Assembly: GCF_009708005.2 (NCBI RefSeq)
Contig: NZ_CP052757.1
Location: 682,001-746,000 of the forward strand
DNA length: 64,000 nucleotides
Direction of reading: 5' to 3'
Source of the DNA: Cellulosimicrobium protaetiae
GTDB taxonomy: Bacteria; Actinomycetota; Actinomycetes; Actinomycetales; Cellulomonadaceae
Part shown: positions 1 through 7,925 of the stretch, one piece after another
How the letters are laid out: the number at the start of each line of letters is the position of its first letter
Numbering within the stretch: position 1 is the stretch's first letter
Notes under the pieces: model-generated
What the model saw: the letters and a program-made list of their open reading frames with translations, nothing else
Databases searched by the model: none
Told to the model about the DNA's origin: nothing
Translations under genes and position numbers: made by a program

Positions 1-1433
1 CGCCGCGACCGTCGACCGACCACGACGCCGGGTCCGCGGCCTCCGCCGACCGCCTCGGGACCGGGCTGCGGACGCGGCACCTGACGATGATGGGGCTCGG
101 CTCCGCGATCGGGGCGGGCCTGTTCCTCGGCTCGGGCGTCGGGATCGCGACCGCCGGTCCCGCCGTGCTCGTGTCGTACGCGATCGCGGGCGTCGTCGTC
201 ATCCTCGTCATGCGGATGCTCGCCGAGATGGCGAGCGCGCGGCCCGCGAGCGGGTCGTTCTCCGTGTACGCGGAGGAGGCGCTCGGCCCGTGGGCCGGGT
301 TCCTGCTGGGCTGGCTCTACTGGTTCATGCTCGTCATGGTGCTCGGCGCGGAGATCACCGGTGCCGCGCGGATCGTCACCGGCTGGTACCCGGACCTGCC
401 GCAGTGGGGCGTGGCGCTCGCCGTGGTGGTCGTGTTCGCGGTGATCAACCTGTGGGGCGTGCGGCAGTTCGGCGAGCTCGAGTTCTGGTTCGCGTTCGTC
501 AAGGTCGCGGCGATCGTCGGGTTCCTCGTCGTCGGCGTCCTGCTCGTCCTCGGGCTGCTCCCGGGGACCGACCCCGTCGGCACGTCGAACCTCCTGGGTC
601 ACGGCGGCTTCGCGCCCGAGGGCTGGGGCGGGATCGCCGCGGGGCTGCTCGTCGTCGTCTTCGCGTTCGGCGGCATCGAGATCGTCACGATCGCGGCGGC
701 GGAGGCGCGCGAGCCGCGCACCGCCGTCGCGCGCGCGACCCGCAGCATCGTGTGGCGGATCCTCGTGTTCTACCTGGGCTCGGTCGCGATCATGGTGCTC
801 GTGCTGCCGTGGGACTCGCCGCTGCTCGCCCAGAGCCCGTTCGTCGCGGTCCTCGACCTCGCCGGGCTCCAGGGTGCCGCGCGGGTCATGGAGGTGGTCG
901 TGGTGATCGCGCTGCTGTCGGCGTTCAACGCGAACGTCTACGGCACGTCGCGCATGGCGTACTCGCTCGCCGGCCGCGGCGACGGGCCGCGGGCGCTGCG
1001 GCGCGTGTCGCGCCGCGACGTGCCGTGGGTCTCCGTGCTCGTCTCGGTGTTCTTCGCGCTCGTCGCCGTGGGGCTCAACTGGCTCCTTCCCGAGGCGCTG
1101 CTCGGCATCCTGCTCAACGCCGTGGGTGCGGCGCTGCTGGTCGTGTGGGTGCTCGTGGCCGTGTCGCAGCTCCGGCTGCGTCGCCGGATCGAGGAGCAGG
1201 CGCGGGCGTCGGGCGAGCCGATGACGCTGCGCATGTGGGGCTTCCCTTGGCTCACGTGGGCCGTGCTCGTGGGCCTCGCCGCCCTGGCGGTCCTCATGCT
1301 CACCGACGACGCCGCGCGCGCCCAGCTCCTGTCCACCGCCGGCCTCGTGGTCGCGATCCTGGCCCTCTACGCGGTCACGCGCGGCGGCCGCGCACGCCGC
1401 GTCGCGAGTGCGGGGGCACGCGAGGACGCGTGA
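1..1433 (+). CDS. APC-family amino acid permease, 5' end missing
   Basis: Inner-membrane amino acid/proton symporter of the APC superfamily. The frame is open from base 3, and the residues LRTRHLTMMGLGSAIGAGLF form the conserved start of transmembrane helix 1. The start codon therefore lies before the window and the ATG at 87 is internal. About 12 hydrophobic helices follow, including a GVRQFGELEFW segment typical of the family before TM5. About 476 residues are visible, close to full family length, so only a short N-terminal piece is missing. The substrate cannot be read from sequence. The gene ends 89 bp before the acyltransferase start. Confidence 0.9.
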   Translation, partial: PRPSTDHDAGSAASADRLGTGLRTRHLTMMGLGSAIGAGLFLGSGVGIATAGPAVLVSYAIAGVVVILVMRMLAEMASARPASGSFSVYAEEALGPWAGFLLGWLYWFMLVMVLGAEITGAARIVTGWYPDLPQWGVALAVVVVFAVINLWGVRQFGELEFWFAFVKVAAIVGFLVVGVLLVLGLLPGTDPVGTSNLLGHGGFAPEGWGGIAAGLLVVVFAFGGIEIVTIAAAEAREPRTAVARATRSIVWRILVFYLGSVAIMVLVLPWDSPLLAQSPFVAVLDLAGLQGAARVMEVVVVIALLSAFNANVYGTSRMAYSLAGRGDGPRALRRVSRRDVPWVSVLVSVFFALVAVGLNWLLPEALLGILLNAVGAALLVVWVLVAVSQLRLRRRIEEQARASGEPMTLRMWGFPWLTWAVLVGLAALAVLMLTDDAARAQLLSTAGLVVAILALYAVTRGGRARRVASAGAREDA

Positions 1434-1522
1434 ACCGGAGGTGACGCCGGGTGACCTGCGGGGACACCGGCGTCGAACGGCGCGTGCACGGACGTGCGCC
1501 GACCACGGTGCACAATGAACGG

Positions 1523-2167
1523 ATGACCTACCGCGTCCTGAGGCTCATCCTGTCGCTGCTCGCCTACGTGCTGCTGCGGCCACAGGTGACGGGACGCAAC
1601 AACATCCCCCGCAACGGGGCGGTCATCCTCGCGAGCAACCACCTGTCGTTCATCGACTCGCTCCTCATCCCGATCGTCGCGCCGCGGCACGTCACGTTCC
1701 TCGCCAAGGCCGAGTACTTCACCGGCCGCGGGCTCAAGGGCCGCCTGTCGCGCTGGTTCTTCACGACGATCGGCATGATCCCCGTCCAGCGCGACGACCC
1801 GCGCGCGGGCCAGCGCTCGCTCGAGGACGCGCTCGAGGTGCTGCAGCGCGGCGGCGCGTTCGGCATCTACCCCGAGGGCACGCGCTCGCGCGACGGCAAG
1901 CTCCACGCGGGCCGCACCGGCGTGGCGTGGCTCGCGCTCGCGGGCCACGCCCCGGTCGTCCCGGTCGCCGTGCGCGGCACGGACAAGGTCCAGCCCGTCG
2001 GCAAGCGGATCCCGCGCCTGCACCGCGTCGAGGTGCACTTCGGCACGCCCATCGACCCGCAGCGCCAGATCACGGCCGGCACCAAGCCGGCCCAGGCGCG
2101 GCGCGAGCTCACGGACGAGGTCATGGCGTCGATCCACCGCATGAGCGGTCAGGAGCTCGCGGCCTGA
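1523..2167 (+). CDS. PlsC-type 1-acyl-glycerol-3-phosphate acyltransferase
   Basis: Membrane-associated lysophosphatidate acyltransferase family enzyme that transfers an acyl chain to lysophosphatidic acid in phospholipid synthesis. Both family motifs are present: NHLSFIDS (the HX4D catalytic pair) near residue 37 and YPEGTRS near residue 116. An N-terminal hydrophobic stretch (LRLILSLLAYVLL) would anchor it. I chose ATG 1523 because MTYRVLRLIL matches family N termini. The upstream GTG at 1451 would add 24 unlikely residues. At 214 residues it has the usual length. The converging ZIP gene ends 13 bp away. Confidence 0.88.
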   Translation: MTYRVLRLILSLLAYVLLRPQVTGRNNIPRNGAVILASNHLSFIDSLLIPIVAPRHVTFLAKAEYFTGRGLKGRLSRWFFTTIGMIPVQRDDPRAGQRSLEDALEVLQRGGAFGIYPEGTRSRDGKLHAGRTGVAWLALAGHAPVVPVAVRGTDKVQPVGKRIPRLHRVEVHFGTPIDPQRQITAGTKPAQARRELTDEVMASIHRMSGQELAA

Positions 2168-2180
2168 CCGCCCGCCCGGT

Positions 2181-2930
2181 TCAGCCCCCGATCGAGCTCA
2201 GCCCGAACGCCGTCGCGAAGCCCAGCACCGTGACGAGACCGGTGACCGGGCCGCCGAACTCCGTCGCCTCGGGGATCATCGTGTCGACGAGCATGGTGAG
2301 CAGCGCCCCCGCCGCGAACGCCTGCGTGATCGCCACGACCGCGGGCGACGCGCCGTCGAGCGCGACGTAGCCGATCCCGGCGGCGAGCGCCGAGACCAGG
2401 GTCGTCGACCCCCACAGCATCCAGATCCGCGAGGGCTTCGTGCCCGCCTTGAGCAGTCCCGACGTCGCGGACATCGCCTCGGGCAGGTTCGAGACGAACA
2501 CGGCGGCGAGCATCGCGACGCTCACGCCGCCGCCGCCGATGAGGGTCGCGCCGAGCACGACCGACTCGGGGATGCCGTCCAGCACCGTGCCGAGCGCGAT
2601 CGCGGCGCCGCCCGTCCCGCCCGCGGCCTGGACGGACTCCGCCTGCACGCCGGTGGACCGCTTGCGGCCCTCGCCGCCCATCCGGTCGATGATCCGGTCG
2701 CCGACGAAGAACGTCAGGGCACCGCCCGCGAGGCCCGCGAGCAGCACGAGACCGCTCGCGCGCGTGGACGCGTCCTCCACGAGGTCGTACGCGACCGCGC
2801 TGATGAGCACGCCCGACCCGAACGCCATGACGAGCCCGACGAGCCGTTGGCCCGGCGGCCGCCAGAAGACCAGCGCGGCACCCAGGAGCAGCGACGACGC
2901 CCCGACGAGACCCCACCAGAACCCGAGCAT
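2181..2930 (-). CDS. ZIP-family divalent metal transporter
   Basis: A 249-residue membrane protein with about eight hydrophobic segments and the ZIP-type order: a glycine-rich first helix, a cytoplasmic loop with a charged stretch (RMGGEGRKRSTGVQAES), then LGTVLDGIPESVVLG. That last segment corresponds to the metal-binding helix 4, where ZIPs usually carry HNxPEG. Here the histidine and asparagine are replaced by DGIPES, so metal specificity may differ from zinc. ATG 2930 begins directly with the first helix (MLGFWWGLVG). It is divergent from the two-component genes, with a 110-bp shared promoter region. Confidence 0.8.
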   Translation of the reverse strand: MLGFWWGLVGASSLLLGAALVFWRPPGQRLVGLVMAFGSGVLISAVAYDLVEDASTRASGLVLLAGLAGGALTFFVGDRIIDRMGGEGRKRSTGVQAESVQAAGGTGGAAIALGTVLDGIPESVVLGATLIGGGGVSVAMLAAVFVSNLPEAMSATSGLLKAGTKPSRIWMLWGSTTLVSALAAGIGYVALDGASPAVVAITQAFAAGALLTMLVDTMIPEATEFGGPVTGLVTVLGFATAFGLSSIGG

Positions 2931-3040
2931 GCGCCCATTGGACCAGCGGCCGGTCGGGACCGCGCGCGGACGGGCCGGGGGCCGTGCGGTTCCCCCGGTG
3001 GGGGGAGGCGCGCCCTGCCCGGTCCCGCGAGACTGGAGCC

Positions 3041-4402
3041 ATGACGCCCGACGACGCCCGCCCGACCCGTGCGGCGACCGCGCCGGGGCGGGGCGCGTGG
3101 GAGCGGGCGGTCGCCCCGCTGCGCAGCGCCGCGACCGTGCGGGCCGGGGTGTACCTCGTGGTCGGGGGCGTGGTCGCGGGCGCGTACGTGACGCTGGTCG
3201 CGGGGTTCGTGCAGATGTTCGCCTCGCTGCAGACGCCGCGCGTCGCGATCCTCGTCCTCGCCCTCGTCTCGGCCGTGATCGTGAGCGCCCCGCCGTTCCT
3301 CGCCCCGGTCCGGGCGCTCGAGATCGCGGCGGTGCGGACGTTCCTCGACGTCGACGTGCCCCAGCCGGCGCCGGGCGCCGCACCGCCGGGCGCGGCCACG
3401 CGCTGGCGCGCCGCCGCCTGGTACGGGCTGCACCTCGCGCTCGGCGCCGCGGTGCTCGTCGTGGTGCTGTTCCTCGTCCCGGTCGCGACGCAGCTCGTGC
3501 TCTCCGCGACGGGCGTCGAGCCGGTGCTCCTCACGGACTGGCGTCCGTGGGAGGCGCTGCCCGCGTGGACGTGGCTGGTCACCGCCGTCCTCGCTCTGCT
3601 CGCGGTCCCGTACGCGGTCGCGCTCGCGCGCGCGGTGCTGCGCCAGGCCGCTCTGCCGCTGCTCGGGCCCGACCAGACGGAGCGCATCGCGGAGCTCGAG
3701 GCGGCGGCCGACCGCGCCGCCGAGCGGGGGCGGCTCGCGCGCGAGCTGCACGACTCGGTCGGTCACGCGCTGACCGTCACGACGCTCCAGGCCGCCGCAG
3801 CCGCGCGCCTCCTCGACACCGACCCCGGCGCCGCACGGGACGCGCTCGCCGCGATCGAGGAGACGGGGCGCACCGCCATGGCGGACCTCGACCACGTCCT
3901 CGGCGTGCTCCGCGCCGAGGCGGCGCCCACCGCGCCGGCGGAGGCGTCGGCGGACGGGGGTGGCTCGCGCTCGCCCGTCCGGAGCCCGGTACGCACGCTC
4001 GCCGACCTCGACGCCCTGCTCGACGACGCGCGCCGCACCGGCGCGGACGTCCGGCGCACGGGCGCCGAGGTGCGGCCCGACGTCCCGCGCGCGGTCTCGC
4101 GGGAGGCGTACCGCGTCGTGCAGGAGGCGCTCACGAACGCGCTCCGCCACGCCCCGGGCGAGCCGGTCGCCGTCGGGGTGGCGGCGGGAACCGGTGGCGC
4201 GCTGGTCGTCGAGGTGCGCAACCCCCTGGGCACGGTCGCACGGCGCCCGGGGCCCGAAGGTCCGGGCCGCGAGCGCCGCGGCCTCGCGGGCATGCGGGAG
4301 CGGGCCCACCTGCTGCGCGGGGAGGTCTCGGCGGGTCCCGCGCCCGACGGCGGCACCTGGGTCGTGCGCGCGACGTTCCCGCTGGCAGGATCGGGCGGAT
4401 GA
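3041..4402 (+). CDS. Sensor histidine kinase, DesK/HisKA_3 type
   Basis: Membrane sensor kinase of the NarL/DesK class. About four hydrophobic segments (residues 35-200) precede a short coiled linker. The dimerisation box ARELHDSVGHAL follows with phospho-accepting His237, then a HATPase domain with the N-box EALTNALRHAP. The G-box region (RRGLAGMRERA) is compact. ATG 3041 follows a good GGAG ribosome site. The stop codon overlaps the response regulator start (ATGA), so the pair is cotranscribed. The signal is unknown; the diverging ZIP transporter might hint at metals or envelope state, but this is speculation. Confidence 0.9.
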   Translation: MTPDDARPTRAATAPGRGAWERAVAPLRSAATVRAGVYLVVGGVVAGAYVTLVAGFVQMFASLQTPRVAILVLALVSAVIVSAPPFLAPVRALEIAAVRTFLDVDVPQPAPGAAPPGAATRWRAAAWYGLHLALGAAVLVVVLFLVPVATQLVLSATGVEPVLLTDWRPWEALPAWTWLVTAVLALLAVPYAVALARAVLRQAALPLLGPDQTERIAELEAAADRAAERGRLARELHDSVGHALTVTTLQAAAAARLLDTDPGAARDALAAIEETGRTAMADLDHVLGVLRAEAAPTAPAEASADGGGSRSPVRSPVRTLADLDALLDDARRTGADVRRTGAEVRPDVPRAVSREAYRVVQEALTNALRHAPGEPVAVGVAAGTGGALVVEVRNPLGTVARRPGPEGPGRERRGLAGMRERAHLLRGEVSAGPAPDGGTWVVRATFPLAGSGG

Positions 4403-5049
4403 GCGACGGGACGACGCGCGTGGTGATCGTGGACGACGAGCCCCTGGTGCGTGCGGGGCTGCGCGTCATCCTCGGCACGGAGCCCGATCTCGAGGTCGTC
4501 GGCGAGGCGGGCGACGGTGCGGAGGTGCCGGGCGTCGTCGCGCGGGCGCGCCCCGACGTCGTGCTCATGGACGTGCGCATGCCGCGCGTCGACGGGATCG
4601 CGGCGACGCGCGCCCTCCTCGCGCGCGACGACGCGCCGCGGGTGCTCGTTCTCACGACGTTCGAGAACGACGACCACGTGCTCGACGCGCTGCGTGCGGG
4701 CGCGCACGGGTTCCTGCTCAAGCGCGCGCGGCCCGAGGAGGTCGCGCAGGCGGTGCGGGTCGTGGCGCGGGGCGAGTCGCTCCTGTTCCCCGACGCCGTG
4801 CGCCGCCTCGCGACGGCGCGACCGCCCGCGGGCGACGAGCTGCGCGCCGCGCACCTCACCGAGCGTGAGGGCGAGGTGCTGCGGCTCGTCGCACAAGGGC
4901 TGTCGAACGCGGAGATCGCGGGCGAGCTCTACCTCGGCGTCGAGACGGTGCGCACGCACGTCGGCAACGTGCTCGCCAAGCTCGGCGTGCGCGACCGCAC
5001 GCAGGCCGTCGTGCGCGCCTACGAGTCGGGTTTCGTCCGCGCCGGCTGA
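4399..5049 (+). CDS. NarL/LuxR-type response regulator
   Basis: Cytoplasmic DNA-binding response regulator of 216 residues, partner of the kinase directly upstream. The receiver domain has the acidic pair VDDEP (residues 11-15), phospho-acceptor Asp58 in VLMDVRMP, Thr near residue 88 (LTTF) and Lys near 108 (LLKRA). The C-terminal LuxR helix-turn-helix begins LTEREGEVLRLVAQGLSNAE and continues with VETVRTHVGNVLAKLGVRDR. The start overlaps the kinase stop by four bases. The last codons and stop run into a 12-bp tandem repeat, so the C terminus may be polymorphic. Confidence 0.93.
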   Translation: MSDGTTRVVIVDDEPLVRAGLRVILGTEPDLEVVGEAGDGAEVPGVVARARPDVVLMDVRMPRVDGIAATRALLARDDAPRVLVLTTFENDDHVLDALRAGAHGFLLKRARPEEVAQAVRVVARGESLLFPDAVRRLATARPPAGDELRAAHLTEREGEVLRLVAQGLSNAEIAGELYLGVETVRTHVGNVLAKLGVRDRTQAVVRAYESGFVRAG

Positions 5050-5087
5050 CAGGCCGGCTGACAGGCCGGCTGAAGGCCGGCTGACGG
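5041..5087. repeat. 12-bp tandem repeat over the regulator stop codon
   Basis: Four adjoining units of GCCGGCTGACAG. Units 1 and 2 are identical, unit 3 is one base shorter and unit 4 differs near its end. The first unit supplies the last codons and TGA stop of the response regulator. Every unit contains the palindrome GCCGGC and an in-phase or near-phase TGA. Confidence 0.9.
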
Positions 5088-5139
5088 GCGGGCGGCACGT
5101 AGCGCTGCGGGTGCCCCGGCCCGGTGCGACGATCGCGAC

Positions 5140-5586
5140 ATGGACCTCTCCGCGCTCACCCGCCCCGCACCGCCCGTCCCGCCCGTCGCGACGCTCGCCC
5201 GCGTCGCCCTCGGGCTCGCCCTGGTGGGGGCCGGCGTCAGCCACCTCACGGTCGCACGGGAGGAGTTCCAGGCCCAGGTGCCGGCCTGGTTCCCGGTCGA
5301 CGAGGACGTGACGGTCCTCGCCTCGGGTGCCGTCGAGATCGCCCTCGGCGGGTCGCTCGTCGTGCTGTCCCGGTGGCGGGTCGCGGTCGGCCTGCTGGCC
5401 GCGGCGTTCTTCGTCGTGATCTTCCCCGGCAACGTCGGCCAGTGGCTCGAGGGCAAGGACGGGTTCGGCCTCGACACCGACGCCAAGCGGTTCGGCCGGC
5501 TCTTCTTCCAGCCGGTGCTCGTCGCCTGGGCGCTGTGGTCGACGGGCGCGCTCCGGGCGCTGCGTCGAGCGCGCCCGCAGGTCTGA
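5140..5586 (+). CDS. DoxX-like small membrane protein
   Basis: A 148-residue protein with four predicted transmembrane helices and the general layout of the DoxX/DoxD-like superfamily: helix 1 (ARVALGLALVGAGVSHL), a re-entrant-looking segment around residues 45-55 (PAWFPVDEDV), helices 2-3, then a C-terminal helix after an acidic loop. Family members are often linked to quinone or thiol redox systems, but no catalytic residues are visible and no function is assigned. It starts 90 bp after the regulator, on the same strand, and may be read from the same transcript. Confidence 0.7.
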   Translation: MDLSALTRPAPPVPPVATLARVALGLALVGAGVSHLTVAREEFQAQVPAWFPVDEDVTVLASGAVEIALGGSLVVLSRWRVAVGLLAAAFFVVIFPGNVGQWLEGKDGFGLDTDAKRFGRLFFQPVLVAWALWSTGALRALRRARPQV

Positions 5587-5693
5587 CCTCTCCGCCGGGC
5601 CCGGTCGGCCGGAGGACGCGGTCACCCGCGCGGGGGAGCGAGGTCGTCGTGCCGGGGGATCCGCCGCCGGGCGGCGTCCGGGAGCGTCGAGGC

Positions 5694-6890
5694 ATGAGCA
5701 TCCCGACACCGCACCCGTCCCTGTCCGATCCCCCGGCGGCCGCCCCGCCCGCGCCGTCGGGCCCCGTCCGCGGACCCTCCGCCCGCACCGGCGGACCGTC
5801 CAGCCCCGGCGGACCGCCCGCCCGCCCTGAGCACCCGTCCCGGGGGCGCTGGATCGCCCCGACGGCGGCTGCGTGGTGGGCCCTCGGCGGCGTCGTCGCG
5901 CTCGTCGTCACCCTCACCGGTGGCACGCTCGCGGTGGGCGACGCGAACGACCTGTCGTTCGGCGCCCTGAGCGGCGTGGCGGGCGAGACGCTCACGCCGT
6001 GGGTCGCGGTCCTCGCGCTCGTCGGCGCGGCGACCGCGCTGCGGGCGTGGCTCGGGGCACGGCACGGGCCGGTCGCCCGGGCCGACCGCGCACTCACCGT
6101 CGCGGCGACCGCGGTCGTCTCGGCCGGGGTCCTCGCCCTCACCGACGCGTCGATCCTGGCGCGCCTCGGGTACCTGCCGGTCACGCTCGTCATGGCGCCG
6201 TTCGACCCCGTGATCCGGGCGGCGTTCGAGGACTTCCTCGGCGCTGGTCCGCTCACGCAGCTCGCGCTCCTGGTCGGCGGCGCCCTGCTCGTCGCCTCGA
6301 CGTGGCGGTTCGTGCGCCGCGGGGTCGGTGCGTGCGCGTCGTGCGGGCGCCACCACGACGGCCACGACCCGGCCTGGACGACACCGGCCGCCGCGGCACG
6401 CTGGGGTCGGGTCGCCGCGCTCGTCGCCGCCGCGGTCCCCGCCTCCTACGCGGTGACGCGCATCGCGTGGGTCCTCGGCATCCCGCTCGGCTTCTCGTCG
6501 GAGAACGTCGCCGACCTCGCCGGGGAGGACGGCCTGGTCGCGGCGCTCGGGCTGGGCGGCTTCGCGCTCGTCGGCGCGGTGCTCACGCTCGGCCTGTTCC
6601 AGCGCTGGGGCGAGGTCTTCCCCCGCTGGATGATCGGGCTCGCGGGCCGTCGTGTCCCGGTGTCGATGGCGGTCGTCCCCGCGACGATCGTGGCGGTCGC
6701 GGTGCTCCCCGCGGGGCTCTCGCTCATCGTGATCGGGCTCGGCGAGAGCCATCTGGCCCTGACCGCGGACTCGTGGGGCGCCGTCGGGCCGACGTTCCTG
6801 TGGCCCGTGTGGTCCCTCGCCCTCGGCGCCGCGACCTACGCCTACTGGCTCCGCCGCCGCGGCACGTGCCGCACCTGCGGCCGCGGGTGA
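5694..6890 (+). CDS. Multi-pass membrane protein with two CxxC pairs
   Basis: A 398-residue protein of unknown function. A Pro/Ala-rich cytoplasmic-looking N terminus (residues 1-55) precedes about eight transmembrane helices. Two cysteine pairs are notable: CASCGRHH in a loop near residue 215 and CRTCGRG at the extreme C terminus. Together they could bind one metal ion or form a redox pair. ATG 5694 follows the GGAGCG region and gives the start nearest the previous gene. The C-terminal end lies only a few bases from the long hairpin at 6896-7002, which probably terminates it. Confidence 0.65.
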   Translation: MSIPTPHPSLSDPPAAAPPAPSGPVRGPSARTGGPSSPGGPPARPEHPSRGRWIAPTAAAWWALGGVVALVVTLTGGTLAVGDANDLSFGALSGVAGETLTPWVAVLALVGAATALRAWLGARHGPVARADRALTVAATAVVSAGVLALTDASILARLGYLPVTLVMAPFDPVIRAAFEDFLGAGPLTQLALLVGGALLVASTWRFVRRGVGACASCGRHHDGHDPAWTTPAAAARWGRVAALVAAAVPASYAVTRIAWVLGIPLGFSSENVADLAGEDGLVAALGLGGFALVGAVLTLGLFQRWGEVFPRWMIGLAGRRVPVSMAVVPATIVAVAVLPAGLSLIVIGLGESHLALTADSWGAVGPTFLWPVWSLALGAATYAYWLRRRGTCRTCGRG

Positions 6891-6895
6891 CGGTC

Positions 6896-7002
6896 CGGCC
6901 GACGGCCCGGTGAGGCGGTGCGGGTCTACCAACTGCCGCTCGTTCCTCGCGGCTCCCGCCAGACCCGCCACGACCCGCCCCACCTCACCGGACCGTCGGC
7001 CG
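6896..7002. repeat. Hairpin element 1 with conserved 49-nt loop
   Basis: Inverted repeat with 29-bp arms (6896-6924 and 6974-7002, 26 of 29 paired) enclosing a 49-nt loop (6925-6973). The loop matches that of the hairpin at 17607-17699 at 46 of 49 positions although the stem sequences are unrelated. Inside the loop GCGG-CTC-CCGC can form a small secondary hairpin. It lies between converging genes (stop 6890 plus, stop 7027 minus), where it could act as a bidirectional terminator. The shared loop suggests more than that. Confidence 0.85.
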
Positions 7003-7026
7003 TGCGTCGTGTCGGCCGAGCGTCGG

Positions 7027-7872
7027 CTACTGGGGCTCGACCGGGCCGTCCTGGCCCGCGACGAGGTCGCCGCAGCTCGTCTCCTGGGCGGTCGTGACGA
7101 CCGGGTCGTCCGCGGCGGCGTCCTGCGCGACCGTCTCCTCCGCGCCGTTCGTCGCGGTCTTCGCGTCCGTGTCGAGTTCGACGAAGGTGCGGGACACGGT
7201 GAAGGACGTGCCGTCGTCGGACACGGCGTCCAGGCCCGCGAGGTGCAGCTCCTCGTCGACCTCCGTGCAGCCGACGCCCGTGCCGAACCCGGTGAAGCCC
7301 TTGTCGAACGTGTACTGCTCGCCCTGGGCGTTCTGCGTCGGGGTGACGGCGCAGTCGGCGACGGAGAACAGGAGGACCTCGCGGCCCGTGTCGACGAGCG
7401 CGATCGGCGCCGTGGCGTCACCCGCGGCGACGACCTGGACGATCGCGCTCGCGGGCTGCGGGCTCGCGGACTCCACCGGCGCTGAGAAGGTCGCGCCGGA
7501 GGCCGTCGTGATCCCGAACGCGCGGTCCGCGCCGCCGGTCAGCCACGCGGTGTCCGGGCGGCCGTCGCCGTCCACGTCGACGATCTCGTGCGTGCCCGCC
7601 CCCGCGGGGACGCCGTCGCCCGCCGCCGGGCAGCCCTCGGCGGCGGGCGTCGACGTCTCGCCGGTCGGGGAACCGTCGTCGGTCGGGGAGGGGCTCGCGG
7701 GGTCCGTCACGGACGGGGTCTCCGCCGCGGGCGCGTCGTCCGTCGGGCGGTTGACGAGCCACACGACGACACCGATCACCAGCACCGCGACGACCGTGAG
7801 CACGATCCACGGCCAGGTGCGACGCGGCTGCTCGGGCTCGGGTGTGGGGAAGGCGGGATCCGGCGTCGTCAT
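7027..7872 (-). CDS. Membrane-anchored FG-GAP-like extracellular protein
   Basis: A 281-residue hypothetical protein. A short cytoplasmic Pro-rich head is followed by one transmembrane helix (WIVLTVVAVLVIGVVVWLV, residues about 20-38). A Thr/Pro/Asp-rich stalk and an extracellular domain follow. The domain holds DVDGDGRPDTAW, the calcium-loop signature of FG-GAP or dockerin-like modules, and four cysteines that could form disulfides. ATG 7872 is preferred, although a TTG at 7884 is also possible. It lies 53 bp after the sigma-factor partner gene on the same strand and is likely in that operon. Function is not recognised. Confidence 0.6.
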   Translation of the reverse strand: MTTPDPAFPTPEPEQPRRTWPWIVLTVVAVLVIGVVVWLVNRPTDDAPAAETPSVTDPASPSPTDDGSPTGETSTPAAEGCPAAGDGVPAGAGTHEIVDVDGDGRPDTAWLTGGADRAFGITTASGATFSAPVESASPQPASAIVQVVAAGDATAPIALVDTGREVLLFSVADCAVTPTQNAQGEQYTFDKGFTGFGTGVGCTEVDEELHLAGLDAVSDDGTSFTVSRTFVELDTDAKTATNGAEETVAQDAAADDPVVTTAQETSCGDLVAGQDGPVEPQ

Positions 7873-7925
7873 CCCCTCAGGCAATCACCTGCGACGGCGC
7901 GCGGCATCCCGGCGTGCCGTGCGCG

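Noticed and set aside
1451-1522. N-terminal extension of the PlsC-type gene
   Set aside because: The 24 extra residues are hydrophilic and unlike any PlsC N terminus; ATG 1523 begins the hydrophobic anchor.
2440-4398. Plus-strand frame continuing upstream of the response regulator
   Set aside because: It overlaps the histidine kinase in another frame and the ZIP gene in antisense; its Arg/Pro/Ala content is typical of shadow frames.
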